DNA of 64,000 nucleotides from NCBI RefSeq assembly GCF_025336525.1, contig NZ_JAOCZP010000008.1:62001-126000 (forward strand), in the 5' to 3' direction. Each line of letters begins with the position of its first letter. Position 1 is the first letter of the stretch. This document shows positions 33,613-42,702 of this stretch, in pieces. Made by a program: the position numbers and the translations under genes. This DNA is from Chelativorans salis. GTDB lineage: Bacteria; Pseudomonadota; Alphaproteobacteria; Rhizobiales; Rhizobiaceae. Below the pieces are notes generated by a model, which searched no databases, had not been told where the DNA came from, and saw only the letters and a program-made list of their open reading frames with translations.

Positions 33613-34389
33613 CTATTTCCTCATTTGGGCAATGGTCAGGAGAACATCGGTCGAGATGCCGAATTCGGCGGGCTGGGTGAAAAGCGCGGCGATGGAGCTT
33701 TGCGCGTTGTTGCTCGGGTTTTCGACCTCCCAGAGTGCGGTGAAGCGCTTAAGGAAATTGTCGAGCTTCTCGGGGTCCTGAAAATCCGCGAGGTCGATCC
33801 GGGCCTTGAACATCTCGACCTGCTTGTCGATGTCGGCCTGGGCAAGCTGATCGGGAAAGCCGAGCGCGGTGCGCACGACCTGCGACATGGCGGGGTCGGC
33901 CAGCACCTCGTAGAAGGACTTCAAGCTGCCGGCCTTGCGCTCGAAATAGAGGGCCAGGCGCACGCCTTCGTTCTGCTTGCCGGCATCTTCCTCGAGCGAT
34001 TGGCGCAAATATTTGTCGACCGTGCCGGTTGTGGGACTGTAAAAGCTCGTTGTTTCCGCGCCGTATCGGGCGAAGTTAAAGGTTTTCACGAAGTCTTTGT
34101 AGCGCTTGTCGGTGAGCTTGTTGGCGAAGCTGTCCTTGTCGTCGATGCCCTCTTCCAGCGCCTTGACCATCAGGGCCTTGGCGTAGGCCATGTCGTCCAG
34201 CCCATGCGCCTTCATCGCGTAGCGGAAGAGGCGGTCGTCGGCGACGAACTCCTCGATCGACTTCACGTTCTCGATATTGGCGCGGTAATACTCGGTCTCG
34301 CGGCTCACGATCGGCTGCGCTTCGATGCGGCTGATGGACTGGGCCATGTCGCGCGTTATCAGCTGATAGCTCGTGTAGGTGTTGATCAC
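33613..34389 (-). CDS. DUF1217 flagellar-cluster protein
   Basis: The 258-residue soluble helical protein matches the DUF1217 family, found mainly in alphaproteobacterial flagellar clusters. The N-terminus [72 protein letters not shown] is typical. The function is unknown. I chose a GTG start with GGGAG 6 nt upstream. A TTG five codons earlier is the alternative. The gene heads the unit with flgF, fliI and the membrane protein, and has a Rem-type element 38-57 nt upstream. It is divergent from motA. Confidence 0.8.
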   Translation of the reverse strand: MINTYTSYQLITRDMAQSISRIEAQPIVSRETEYYRANIENVKSIEEFVADDRLFRYAMKAHGLDDMAYAKALMVKALEEGIDDKDSFANKLTDKRYKDFVKTFNFARYGAETTSFYSPTTGTVDKYLRQSLEEDAGKQNEGVRLALYFERKAGSLKSFYEVLADPAMSQVVRTALGFPDQLAQADIDKQVEMFKARIDLADFQDPEKLDNFLKRFTALWEVENPSNNAQSSIAALFTQPAEFGISTDVLLTIAQMRK

Positions 34390-34426
34390 GCCCGGCTCCC
34401 GCAATTCCGTGGAATGAAGCTAGCGA

Positions 34427-34446
34427 GCCTGCCTTGTGCGAAGCTT
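34427..34446 (-). promoter_or_regulatory. Candidate Rem/FtcR operator upstream of the DUF1217-flgF-fliI unit
   Basis: In the gene direction the site reads AAGCTTCGC-AC-AAGGCAGGC, with the core CACAAG. The far half-site is the perfect consensus. It ends 37 nt before the GTG start, exactly the spacing seen at fliF. Confidence 0.5.
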
Positions 34447-34467
34447 TCTTCGGCCTGTCGCCCTTTC

Positions 34468-34487
34468 AAGCCTCACGCAAGCCACGG
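34468..34487 (+). promoter_or_regulatory. Candidate Rem/FtcR operator upstream of motA
   Basis: The site reads AAGCCTCAC-GC-AAGCCACGG on the plus strand, with the core CGCAAG, 43-62 nt before the motA GTG. It is the only copy in plus orientation, and it serves the only plus-strand flagellar unit. This match of orientation to gene direction is good evidence that the element is functional. Confidence 0.5.
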
Positions 34488-34529
34488 CGGCTACTTCGGG
34501 GAAGTTGTTCTTCATACGAAGGTCGTGAC

Positions 34530-35414
34530 GTGGGCATTCTCATCGGACTGGTTGTCACCTTTGGCTGCGTGATCGGCGGGTTCATGGCCATGGGCGGCCA
34601 TCTGGGCGTGCTCATGCAGCCATGGGAGCTGGTCATCATCGGCGGTGCAGCGCTCGGCACCTTCCTCGTCGCCACTCCGATGTCGACGGTGAAGGACACG
34701 GGCAAGGCCTGCCTCGAAGCTTTCAGGCACGCCGTGCCGAAGCAGACGGAATATCTGGAGACGCTCGGCGTGCTCCACAGCCTGATGCGCGAATTGCGCG
34801 CCAAATCGCGCAGCGAGGTGGAAGCGCACATCGACAACCCGGACGAGTCGGCAATCTTCCAGGCCTTCCCCACGGTGCTGAAGAACCGGGATCTGATGAA
34901 CTTCATCTGCGACTACTGCCGCATCATCATCATCGGCAATGCGCGACCCTTTGAGATCGAGGCGCTGATGGACGAGGAGATCCAGACCATCAAGCGCGAC
35001 AAACTGAAGCCTTATCACGCCCTGACAGCGGTGGCGGATGGCCTGCCGGCGCTCGGTATCGTCGCGGCGGTGCTCGGCGTCATCAAGGCCATGGGCGCGC
35101 TCGACCAATCGCCGGAGATCCTCGGCGCGCTGGTGGGAGCGGCGCTTGTCGGCACCTTCCTCGGCATCTTCCTGTCCTACGCGGTGGTGGGCCCCATCGC
35201 CTCCAAGATCAAGATCGTGCGCGAGAAGAACAACCGCCTCTACGTCATCGTCAAACAGACATTGCTTGCCTACATGAACGGTTCGCTGCCGCAGGTGGCG
35301 CTGGAGTTCGGGCGCAAGACCATCTCCGCCTATGACCGTCCGTCCATCGATGCGGTCGAGCAGAACACGCTGGCGCCGGGTGCGCCGGGCGATGCGGAGA
35401 AGAAGGCAGCGTGA
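34530..35414 (+). CDS. motA: Flagellar motor stator protein MotA
   Basis: MotA forms the proton channel of the stator with MotB. The 294-residue protein has four membrane segments: [22 protein letters not shown] at the start, [19 protein letters not shown], and a C-terminal pair around 170-235 including [55 protein letters not shown] with the conserved prolines. I chose GTG because MotA proteins begin at this point, and the upstream codons do not match the family. Its stop overlaps the fliM start as GTGA. Confidence 0.96.
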   Translation: MGILIGLVVTFGCVIGGFMAMGGHLGVLMQPWELVIIGGAALGTFLVATPMSTVKDTGKACLEAFRHAVPKQTEYLETLGVLHSLMRELRAKSRSEVEAHIDNPDESAIFQAFPTVLKNRDLMNFICDYCRIIIIGNARPFEIEALMDEEIQTIKRDKLKPYHALTAVADGLPALGIVAAVLGVIKAMGALDQSPEILGALVGAALVGTFLGIFLSYAVVGPIASKIKIVREKNNRLYVIVKQTLLAYMNGSLPQVALEFGRKTISAYDRPSIDAVEQNTLAPGAPGDAEKKAA

Positions 35415-36364
35415 GCGAAGTGAAGGCGCAGGTCGAAAATCCGGAGCTGATGCGCAAGCTCGTCGTCGAGCGGCTGGTCGGCGAGACTGGAGACCCGCGC
35501 CACGTGGTCGAGGCGGCGCGTGCGATGGCCTTGCGGGCGTTGCCCATCGTGGCCGATACCTTCAGCGACAGGTTTCCCACGCCGATGGCGGTCGACGTTA
35601 TGAGCGTCGACGTCGCCCGTATGGCCGAACTGAAGCCAGAGAAGGATTCGCTTGACGCCATGGTGGTCGTTCCTGCGGCGACCTCGCGCGATGCGCTGAC
35701 CATGCGGCTCGACCCACAAGCGCTTTCGCTGCTCGTCAGCACCCTGTTCGGCGGCGATCCGGACATTCCGCCGCCGCCGCTCGAGAGGGTGCCGTCGAAG
35801 ATAGAGCTCGACGTGGCGGCGATGGTCTTCGAGGTCTTCGCCCAGGCTCTCAACGGTGACGGGCCGCGGGCGCTGGGCCTGCGCCTGCCGGTGCCGCAGC
35901 CGCTTTCCGGGACGAGCGACTTCAAGCGCTTCGTCGTTCGCGATGGACCTGGCGTGCGCATCACCTTCTCCCTCGGCGCCGGCGACGAGGTGGGGCGTCT
36001 GACGGCTTGGATGCCACAGCGGGTGCTTCTGGAGAGGAGCGCGGCCGCCCACCCGGATACGGCCGAGGAACGGGCGCAGGCGGCCGCGTGGCAGCAGCAT
36101 TTCAACGGTGAAGTGCTGCGCTCCAATGTCGAGCTGACGGCGACTATCCCGCTCATGAAGATGCCGCTCAAGGCGCTGGCCGGGCTCAAGGAGGGCCAGG
36201 TGCTCGAACTGCGTGAGAACGCGCAGGCCGAGACCCGGCTTTCGGTGCGCGGCCGCACGATCTTCATCTGCGAGTTCGGCAAGCTGGGGCAGCATTACAC
36301 GGTAAGGGTGAAGCAGCCGTTCGACGCCAGGCGGGACGTCCTGGACGGGCTGCTGGCCGGCTAA
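35411..36364 (+). CDS. fliM: Flagellar motor switch protein FliM
   Basis: FliM is the C-ring protein that receives the CheY signal. The 317-residue protein has a middle CheC-like region, with [66 protein letters not shown]. The C-terminal SpoA domain has [55 protein letters not shown]. It is divergent in its N-terminal part, as in other rhizobia. The start is GTG overlapping motA. It is followed by fliN after 13 nt. Confidence 0.9.
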   Translation: MSEVKAQVENPELMRKLVVERLVGETGDPRHVVEAARAMALRALPIVADTFSDRFPTPMAVDVMSVDVARMAELKPEKDSLDAMVVVPAATSRDALTMRLDPQALSLLVSTLFGGDPDIPPPPLERVPSKIELDVAAMVFEVFAQALNGDGPRALGLRLPVPQPLSGTSDFKRFVVRDGPGVRITFSLGAGDEVGRLTAWMPQRVLLERSAAAHPDTAEERAQAAAWQQHFNGEVLRSNVELTATIPLMKMPLKALAGLKEGQVLELRENAQAETRLSVRGRTIFICEFGKLGQHYTVRVKQPFDARRDVLDGLLAG

Positions 36365-36377
36365 TCAGGAGAGACCG

Positions 36378-36737
36378 ATGGGAAAGAGCGATCCGGCGAC
36401 CGACGAGAGCGACGACGAACAGCTCAACAAGGCGATCGAGGAGTTGCGCGACGTGCTGCATGACGAGGCCGCACCCGGTGCCGGCGGCCATGCCGGCTTC
36501 GTCATGAACATCCCCGTCGAGGTGCAGATCGTGCTTGGCAGCGCGGAGATGCCGGTCTCCGAACTGATGGCCTTGCAGAAGGGCTCCACGGTCTCGCTTG
36601 ACCGGCGCATCGGCGAACCGGTGGACATCATCGTCAACGGCCGGCGCATCGCGCGCGGCGAGATTACCCTTCTGGAGCACGATCCGAGCCGTTTCGGCGT
36701 GCGCCTGACCGAAATCGGCGGCTCGGCGGGTAAATGA
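36378..36737 (+). CDS. fliN: Flagellar motor switch protein FliN
   Basis: FliN completes the C-ring below FliM. The 119-residue protein has an acidic N-terminus and the SpoA domain, [70 protein letters not shown], which is diagnostic. CAGGAGAG stands about 6 nt before the ATG. Confidence 0.96.
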   Translation: MGKSDPATDESDDEQLNKAIEELRDVLHDEAAPGAGGHAGFVMNIPVEVQIVLGSAEMPVSELMALQKGSTVSLDRRIGEPVDIIVNGRRIARGEITLLEHDPSRFGVRLTEIGGSAGK

Positions 36738-36780
36738 TGGCTTCTGTTTCATCTTCTCCGGATAGGCTCGGAGGCAGCCG

Positions 36781-37785
36781 ATGGGGTTGCCCGTGAAGCT
36801 CACGCAGGCACAGAAAGCGGCGGCCATCCTCGTCGCCATGGGTAAACCTTCGGCGGGGCGGCTCCTGAAGTTCTTCAAGCAGGAGGAGTTGAAGGCGCTC
36901 GTCGAGGCCGCGCGGCGCCTGCGCACCATACCGCAGGCTGAACTGGAAAAGGTGGTGCAGGAATTCGAGAGCGAGTTCACCGAGGGGGCGGGCCTGCTCG
37001 ATTCTGCCGACAGCATGGACAGGATCCTTACGGACTCGCTGACGCCGGAGGAGGTCAGCGTGCTGATGGGGCGTAGCGAGCCGCCGCCCGCCAGCATGGA
37101 GGAGGTATGGGGCGAAATAGAAAAGCTCGATGCAGACCGCCTGGCGCAAGTTCTGGCGCGTGAGCATCCGCAGACCGTGGCCGTCATCCTCGCCCATATG
37201 TCGCCGCAGGCCGCCTCGAAGGTGGTGCTCGTTCTTGGCAAGGCGCAGCGCGGCGAGGTGATGCGGCGCATGGCTTCCATGGGGCAGGTTCCGCCTGCCG
37301 CACGTACCGTTATCGAAAAGCGCATTGCCGAAATCCTACGCACTGAGGCCAACGGCAAGGATACCTCCGCCGGCCAGGCGCGGGTGGCAAGCGTGCTCAA
37401 CGAGATGGATAAGGAGCAGATCGACGAGGTCATCGGTGACCTGGAGGAGGCAGGCTCCGAGGACGTCGCGGCGATCCGCGGGCGGCTCTTCACCTTCGAG
37501 GAGGTGGTGCACCTGCCGCAGAAGGCGCGTGTGGCGCTGTTGGACGGTCTGGCTACAGATCTCGTCACGCTCGCGCTGCGCAACGCGCCGAAGGATCTGG
37601 CAGAGGCAGTTCTTTCAGCGCTCGGCGCCCGTTCACGCCGCATGATCGAGGCCGAGCTTGCCATGCCGGCGGACGGTATCCCGGCCGAGGAGATTATCCG
37701 GGCGCGGCGGCGCATCGCTGCCACCGCTGTGGAGCTTTCCCAGCAGGGCCTGTTCGCGCTGCCGTCGGCACAGAAGGCGGCGTAG
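36781..37785 (+). CDS. fliG: Flagellar motor switch protein FliG
   Basis: FliG couples the stator to the rotor. The 334-residue protein has the three FliG parts: KLTQAQKAAAILVAMGKPSAGRLLKFFKQEELKALVEAARRL, the middle domain with LAREHPQTVAVILAHMSPQAASKVVLVLGKAQRGEVMRRMASMGQVPPAA, and the C-terminal torque domain with TFEEVVHLPQKARVALLDGLATDLVTLALRNAPKDLAEAVLSALGARSRRMIEAEL. GGAGG stands 6 nt before the ATG. Confidence 0.97.
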   Translation: MGLPVKLTQAQKAAAILVAMGKPSAGRLLKFFKQEELKALVEAARRLRTIPQAELEKVVQEFESEFTEGAGLLDSADSMDRILTDSLTPEEVSVLMGRSEPPPASMEEVWGEIEKLDADRLAQVLAREHPQTVAVILAHMSPQAASKVVLVLGKAQRGEVMRRMASMGQVPPAARTVIEKRIAEILRTEANGKDTSAGQARVASVLNEMDKEQIDEVIGDLEEAGSEDVAAIRGRLFTFEEVVHLPQKARVALLDGLATDLVTLALRNAPKDLAEAVLSALGARSRRMIEAELAMPADGIPAEEIIRARRRIAATAVELSQQGLFALPSAQKAA

Positions 37786-37800
37786 CGGGCCGGGGCGTCA

Positions 37801-38886
37801 ATGGCTGAAGGGCCGGATAAGGAAAGCAAGACAGAAGAGGCCACGGAGAAGAAGGTCCGCGACTCGGTCGAGAAAGGGCAGTTGCCGTTCTCGAAGGAGG
37901 CGCCGGTCTTCGCCTCGTCTCTCGCCATCCTCGTCTTCGTCCTGTTTTTCGCCCGCGACAGCGCCGTAGATCTCGGCCAGTTCCTTTCCATCTTCATCGA
38001 GCGGGCGGACGACTGGTCGCTCGAGACGCAATCGGACGCGATCGCCCTTTATCGCATCGTCTTCTTGGAGACCGCCAAGGTTATCAGCACGGTTATGCTG
38101 CTCCTGGTCTCGGCCGGGATCGCGGCTTCAGTGCTGCAGAACATGCCGCGTTTCGTGCTCGACCGCATCCAGCCGAAAGCCTCGCGCATCTCGCTGGCCA
38201 AAGGCTGGTCGCGCCTCTTCGGCCCGCGCGGGCTGGTCGAGTTCGCTAAGTCCTTGGGCAAGCTCCTGGTTGCCGGCACCTTCGTCGCCTTCATGCTGCG
38301 GGCGGCAGATGCGCGGCTGCTCTCCGGCATGGTCACCCACCCGTTTGCCTTCACGGTTACCATCCGCGACATCGCCGTCGATATCCTCGTTGCCGTGACG
38401 CTGGTCATGGCGCTGATCGCGGTGGCGGACATCGTCTGGTCGCGCTTCAACTGGCGGCAGGACCTGCGCATGACGCGCCAGGAGGTGAAGGACGAGCAGA
38501 AGCAGACTGAGGGCGATCCGATCGTCCGGGCCAGGCAGCGCTCGCTGGCGCGCGACCGGGCACGGCAGCGCATGATGGCGGCAGTGCCGCGTGCCACGCT
38601 GGTGATTGCCAACCCGACGCACTATGCAATCGCCATGCGCTACCAGCGCGACAAGGACGCCGCGCCCGTGGTCGTCGCCAAGGGGCAGGATCTCATCGCG
38701 CTAAGGATCCGCGAGATCGCGCGTGAGCACGACATTCCTGTCTTCGAGGAGCCGGCACTCGCCCGCTCCATGTACAAACAAGTTTCGGTGGATAGCATGA
38801 TCCCGCCTGAGTTCTACAAGGCGGTGGCCGAGCTTGTGCGCCGTGTCTACAGGCTGGCAGAGGGAGAGAAGGGCGACATGAGATGA
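37801..38886 (+). CDS. flhB: Flagellar export switch protein FlhB
   Basis: FlhB sets the substrate specificity of the export gate and switches after self-cleavage. The NPTH cleavage motif is at 271-274, in VIANPTHYAIAMRY. The 361-residue protein has the usual basic N-terminus (KTEEATEKKVRDSVEKGQLPFSKE), four membrane segments (about 35-210) and the cytoplasmic domain. MotD/FliK, its likely signal partner, is encoded at 17623-18903. It overlaps the next gene by 4 nt. Confidence 0.97.
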   Translation: MAEGPDKESKTEEATEKKVRDSVEKGQLPFSKEAPVFASSLAILVFVLFFARDSAVDLGQFLSIFIERADDWSLETQSDAIALYRIVFLETAKVISTVMLLLVSAGIAASVLQNMPRFVLDRIQPKASRISLAKGWSRLFGPRGLVEFAKSLGKLLVAGTFVAFMLRAADARLLSGMVTHPFAFTVTIRDIAVDILVAVTLVMALIAVADIVWSRFNWRQDLRMTRQEVKDEQKQTEGDPIVRARQRSLARDRARQRMMAAVPRATLVIANPTHYAIAMRYQRDKDAAPVVVAKGQDLIALRIREIAREHDIPVFEEPALARSMYKQVSVDSMIPPEFYKAVAELVRRVYRLAEGEKGDMR

Positions 38887-39317
38887 ACCGGCAGCCGCAT
38901 TCCGCCGCCCGCGAGATCGTCGTGGCAAACGCCATCCAGGACGTCGCCAACGAGCTGCGGCTCATCGAATTGGCCGACTATGTGGCCTTCATCCGCCTGG
39001 AGAGCATGGCGAGCATCGCCGACATCGTGGAATCGGCGGCCGAGCTCTACTTCATGCCGGGCACGCTCCGGCTCGGCCATGGCTGTGAGGCGCATGTCAC
39101 CTGGACAGATGCGCCGCGCATCGCGCTCGACCTGGAATTGCGGCCGGAGGGAGCGACCGTCTATTTTACCCTGTCGCTGAGTGCGCTGCAGGCGTCAGTT
39201 GAGGTCAGCTATGTGGCGTTCGATCGGCCTTCGGACGATCCAGAGGATAATTCCGCCTTCCTGGAAGCCGCGCTCGCCAAATCCCGCATTCGCAGGACGC
39301 TGCCGAGCTGCGTCTAG
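38883..39317 (+). CDS. Conserved protein at the end of the motA-flhB operon, function unknown
   Basis: I do not recognise this family. The 144-residue protein is soluble, with no signal peptide. An N-terminal helical half has IVVANAIQDVANELRLIELADYVAFIRLESMASIADIVESAAELYFMPGTLRLGHG. A beta-rich half follows, AHVTWTDAPRIALDLELRPEGATVYFTLSLSALQASVEVSYVAF, and then an acidic tail. The start overlaps the flhB stop as ATGA, so it is surely co-translated with the operon. The beta part might be a ligand- or protein-binding domain. A role in switching or motor control is only a guess from position. Confidence 0.65.
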   Translation: MNRQPHSAAREIVVANAIQDVANELRLIELADYVAFIRLESMASIADIVESAAELYFMPGTLRLGHGCEAHVTWTDAPRIALDLELRPEGATVYFTLSLSALQASVEVSYVAFDRPSDDPEDNSAFLEAALAKSRIRRTLPSCV

Positions 39318-39334
39318 ATCGGATCCAACCCTTT

Positions 39335-39377
39335 GCAATTCCGGACGGAAAACCGGTTTTCACTCTCCTGGAATTGC
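39335..39377. terminator. Bidirectional terminator-like nested hairpin
   Basis: The outer arms GCAATTCC (39335-39342) and GGAATTGC (39370-39377) enclose an inner perfect palindrome, GAAAACC-GGTTTTC (39348-39361). It fills the gap between two convergent genes and touches the stop of the oxidoreductase. The inner T- and A-runs could serve as terminator tails in both directions. From memory, this sequence type recurs between genes in Rhizobiales. A fragment, GGAATTGCTCC, also lies near 2864. Confidence 0.65.
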
Positions 39378-40664
39378 TCATGTCATCATCCGCATGAGGT
39401 GAACGGCCTGCGCACCCCATTCGAGCCCGGCTTCCTGCAGGGCACGCAGCGGCCGCGGGCGGGGCGGAGTGACGGGTAGAGGCAGGTCGGCCTCGGGAAG
39501 GGCGCCGAGGATGTGCTGCGCCAGGACCTGGCCGAAAACCGTGCCGGGGGCGATGCCGCGGCCATTGTAGCCGCTGAAGCCGACGATATTAGGCGCCAGG
39601 CGGTGGAATTTCGGCAGGTGGTCGTTCGTCATGCCGATCATGCCGTACCAGGCGTGGCTGAAGGAGACGTCTTCCAGCGCGGGGAAAAGCCGGCGCAGGG
39701 TGCGGCGTGCCCAGGCGGCATGCACCTGGCGCCCGGTGCCGCGAAGCGCGCCGACGCTGCCGCAGACGAGCCGGCCCTGGCGTTCCATCCGGAAAGAGGT
39801 CAGCACCTTGTTGGTGTCCCAGGCGCCCTGGCCCTCGGGCAGGATGTGTTTTCGCAGCGCCTCGTCGAGGGGCTCGGTGGCGAAATTGAAATAGGGCAGG
39901 TGGACGATCTCGGCACGCAACTCGGGCCACAGGTGTTGAGTGTAAGCGTTGGTGGCCGCGACGACCCAGTCGGCCATAACACTGCCCGAAGGTGTCGTGA
40001 CACGCCAGCGCGCGCCGTCGCGTTCGACCGTCATGGCCGGCGAACGTGTGAAAATCTGTGCGCCAGCAGCGATCGCCGCGCCCGCCAGGCCGCGGGCGTA
40101 GGCAAGGGGCTGGAGGGTGCCCGCCCGCTCGTCGAGCAGGGCTCCGGCATAGGCGTTGGAGCCAGTCTTGGCGGCGGTCTCGCCCGCGTCGAGCAGGCGG
40201 ACGGGCGCGCCGTGCGCCTGCCACTGCCGGGCGCGTTCCACCAGCTGGCGGAGGCCGCCTTTGCCTACTGCGCAATGCAGCGTGCCTCTCCACTCCGGCT
40301 CGCAGGCGATGGCGTGTTTCTCGATGCGGTCGAAGACGAGGCGCGGGGCACCGCCCAGGAGGGTGAGGAGCCGTTCGCCGTAGACGTCTCCGAGCGTGCG
40401 CGGCAGGTCCTCCGGCATCACCCACATCCCAGCATTGACGAGGCCGACATTGCGGCCCGAGCCGCCATGGCCGATCTCCGCCCCCTCCAGGACCACCGCC
40501 TTCGCCCCGGCTTCGGCCAGATGGAGGGCGGCTGAAAGGCCGGTGAAACCGCCACCGACGATGGCGACGTCGGCGGTAAGCGGGCCGGAGAGGGGGGCTG
40601 TTTCGGGCGCGGGCGGGGCGGTCTCGGCCCATAGGCCCTGACCGTCGGCATCGTTGTGCATCAT
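39378..40664 (-). CDS. FAD-dependent oxidoreductase of the DAO family (gamma-glutamylputrescine oxidase-like)
   Basis: The 428-residue protein has an N-terminal FAD dinucleotide-binding motif, VAIVGGGFTGLSAALHLAEAGAKAVVLEGAEIGHGGSGRNVGLVNAG. The C-terminal part has GFSGYNGRGIAPGTVFGQVLAQHILG, as in D-amino-acid-oxidase-type enzymes such as PuuB and OoxB. The reaction would be oxidation of an amine or amino acid with hydrogen peroxide release. The exact substrate is not clear. I chose the MMHNDADG start; an ATG four codons earlier is possible. It is a single gene, convergent with the flagellar operon. Confidence 0.85.
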   Translation of the reverse strand: MMHNDADGQGLWAETAPPAPETAPLSGPLTADVAIVGGGFTGLSAALHLAEAGAKAVVLEGAEIGHGGSGRNVGLVNAGMWVMPEDLPRTLGDVYGERLLTLLGGAPRLVFDRIEKHAIACEPEWRGTLHCAVGKGGLRQLVERARQWQAHGAPVRLLDAGETAAKTGSNAYAGALLDERAGTLQPLAYARGLAGAAIAAGAQIFTRSPAMTVERDGARWRVTTPSGSVMADWVVAATNAYTQHLWPELRAEIVHLPYFNFATEPLDEALRKHILPEGQGAWDTNKVLTSFRMERQGRLVCGSVGALRGTGRQVHAAWARRTLRRLFPALEDVSFSHAWYGMIGMTNDHLPKFHRLAPNIVGFSGYNGRGIAPGTVFGQVLAQHILGALPEADLPLPVTPPRPRPLRALQEAGLEWGAQAVHLMRMMT

Positions 40665-41185
40665 GGGTAAGCTCATGGCTTGAATGAATACGGCTGGAGA
40701 TTTCGCACGCGGCGAGGGAATTGCCAATGGACTGGCCAGGCCTCCGATGCTTGCCAGGGGCGGTGGGAGCGGGGTGAGGGGTTGAGGGCATCCGTGTGGG
40801 GACGGGGGAGCGTTTTTGTACGGGAGCGGTACGGATCGAATCATCCTCTCCCCGCTGCCTATCAACCATTTCCGCAGTCCAGTCTTTGACGAAAGGTAGC
40901 CGCCGCGAAATATCGCGCGCCTTCGCCACTATGACGGTTCTCTCGTTTGCACGTCGTTTCCTGCACGGCTGCTTACGGCAAACATACAGCTTAAACTGAC
41001 GTAAACGTGTCGGCGGTGTCTATCCTGCCGCTGATTCTCGCGCTTATGCGCTGCGGCACCAGTTTCCAGTCTGCCCTATGCATGGAGCGTTGGCCGCATG
41101 CGCGAAGCGCGCCCATAGCGGGTGGAGCTGCAAACGAATGATTACAGGGATATACGAAATCGCAACAAGCACTCCTTGTCCGGCA
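40665..41185. other. Gene-free stretch between the oxidoreductase and the pseudogene
   Basis: About 520 nt hold no convincing gene on either strand. A moderately AT-rich part lies near 40975-41000, with AAACATACAGCTTAAACTGACGTAAACG, and may contain old promoter sequence for the pseudogene. No repeat or RNA structure stands out. Confidence 0.5.
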
Positions 41186-42445
41186 ATGGATGGAAAGCGC
41201 CACCGCTTGCACAAGCGCAAATCCGCACGAACCGCAACCGCCTCCCTCTTTGTCGCAGTCGCCCTGCTTCTGGGCGGCCACGCAGGGTGGCGCAGGCGCA
41301 AAACACGCCTCCGCCGTTCGATGGTTGCGACGGGACAATGTATCTTATGCAGGAAAGCCCCACAAACGCCCAGCGGGTCGATACGTCGGAAAATCCATTT
41401 AAATTTGAAGATCTAGCGGGAAATCCACAGCCAACATTATCACAACGCGGGCTTTCAACCCCGATGGCAATTATATCTATGCAATAAAAACGCCACCACC
41501 GATTTGGTGCAGGTTGGCAAAGACGGGACGGTGGATGACAGCTTGGGAACCGGATCCAATCCACCCCCGAACCCAACTTTGGCTACGCGGCGGGCGAGAT
41601 CGGCGAGGACGGATTTTACTATGTCAAGTCCGGCTAGTCTGAGACGCCCTCTACAAGGTCGATTTGGACACCCGGACGGCGAGCAAGGTCGATCTCGTAG
41701 ATGAAAACGGGAGCTACAGATTGAGTGCGGAGGATGTGGTGAATGCGGCGCCGTCAAGCCCGGAAAATTCGTCAATCGGGCGCAGATCGTGCTGGGAGAC
41801 GAAGTGATGACGGCGGTCTCCAATGTCGCCACGGCCGAGGTGGAGGTGGTCATCGAGCCTATCTTCGATTGCGGCGACGTCATCGGCAAGGTGTTCGACG
41901 ACATCAACCGCAACGGCTACCAGGACGAAGGCGAGCCTGGATTGGCGGATGTGCGGGTGGCTACGGTCGATGGCCTTCTGATCACCACAGACCAGCATGG
42001 CCGCTTCAATGTCGCCTGCGCCGACCTGCCCGACGGCCGCATTGGCTCGACCTTCATTATGAAGCTCGACCCGCGCACGCTGCCGACGGGCTACCGCATC
42101 GTCAGCGAGAATCCGCGGACGGTGCGGCTGACAGCGGGCAAGGCATCGCGCGTCAACTTCGCCGCCGCCGTCGGCCGGGTGGTGCGACTTGACCTCAACG
42201 ACGCTGCCTTCGAGCCCGGCCTGGCCGACCTCAGGCCGGAATGGCTGGTGCAGCTGCCCCGCCTCATCAGCCTTCTGGAGGTCGAGGAGTCGGTGCTCCG
42301 GCTGGCCTATATCGACGCTGCCGCCGACCGCAAGCTGGCCGGTCATCGGGCCCGGAAACTGCGCCGCACCATTGCCGACCTGTGGAAGGTCCGGCCGCGT
42401 CGGTACCGCCTCGAGATAGAAACTCGGATCGAGATGCGCCAGTGA
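41186..42445 (+). pseudogene. Frameshifted SdrD/DUF11-like secreted repeat protein
   Basis: Pieces of one protein can be read in turn in all three frames. They are a signal-peptide-like start (TASLFVAVALLLGGHA), then VAQAQNTPPPFDGCDGTMYLMQESPTN..VDTSENPF, FNPDGNYIYAIKT, TTDLVQVGKDGTVDD, NFGYAAGEIGEDGFYYVKSG with a stop, and DALYKVDLDTRTASKVDLVDENGSYRL. The last, intact 218-codon part has GKVFDDINRNGYQDEGEPGLADVRV, an SdrD-B-like domain, and a C-terminal segment with QLPRLISLLEVEESVLRLAYID. At least five frameshifts are needed, near 41280, 41445, 41495, 41570 and 41750, plus a stop near 41637. The ancestor was probably a surface or secreted protein. Sequencing error is unlikely to explain so many breaks but cannot be ruled out. 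Confidence 0.75.
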
Positions 42446-42459
42446 GAAACGCCAGAACC

Positions 42460-42490
42460 GCCCCGGCAATCGCAGTGCGATGGCCGGGGC
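42460..42490. terminator. Long GC-rich hairpin after the pseudogene
   Basis: The arms GCCCCGGC and GCCGGGGC enclose a second stem ATCGC/GCGAT with loop AGT; one A-G mismatch separates the two stems. It starts 15 nt after the pseudogene stop codon. There is no T-run on the plus strand. It could be a terminator relic or an independent palindromic element. Confidence 0.5.
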
Positions 42491-42544
42491 AGGCGGTGAG
42501 TCAAGAAGTCCGGGGGTCCCTGCTTCTCACTTGCCTCCTCTTTC

Positions 42545-42569
42545 GGCCTGCCTTGCGCGGGGGCAGGCC
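42545..42569. repeat. Second hairpin in the pseudogene to Hen1 gap
   Basis: The arms GGCCTGCC and GGCAGGCC form a perfect 8-bp stem around a 9-nt loop, 55 nt beyond the first hairpin. ATTCTCC follows, so the T content is too low for a standard terminator. Its function is unknown. Confidence 0.4.
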
Positions 42570-42702
42570 ATTCTCCACAATCGTTGGCGGACAAGAAATG
42601 CGGAGCGGTTCATGAGCGAATTGCGGGAACGTACCGGGACGGGGAGGCCGGGCGGATGGACGCACTCCCTTGCAGATCGCCGCGGATGAGGGCTGCCGTG
42701 AC

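Noticed and set aside
42670-42702. TTG start giving an 11-residue longer Hen1-type protein
   Set aside because: Homology begins after the ATG at 42703, and the TTG has no ribosome binding site.
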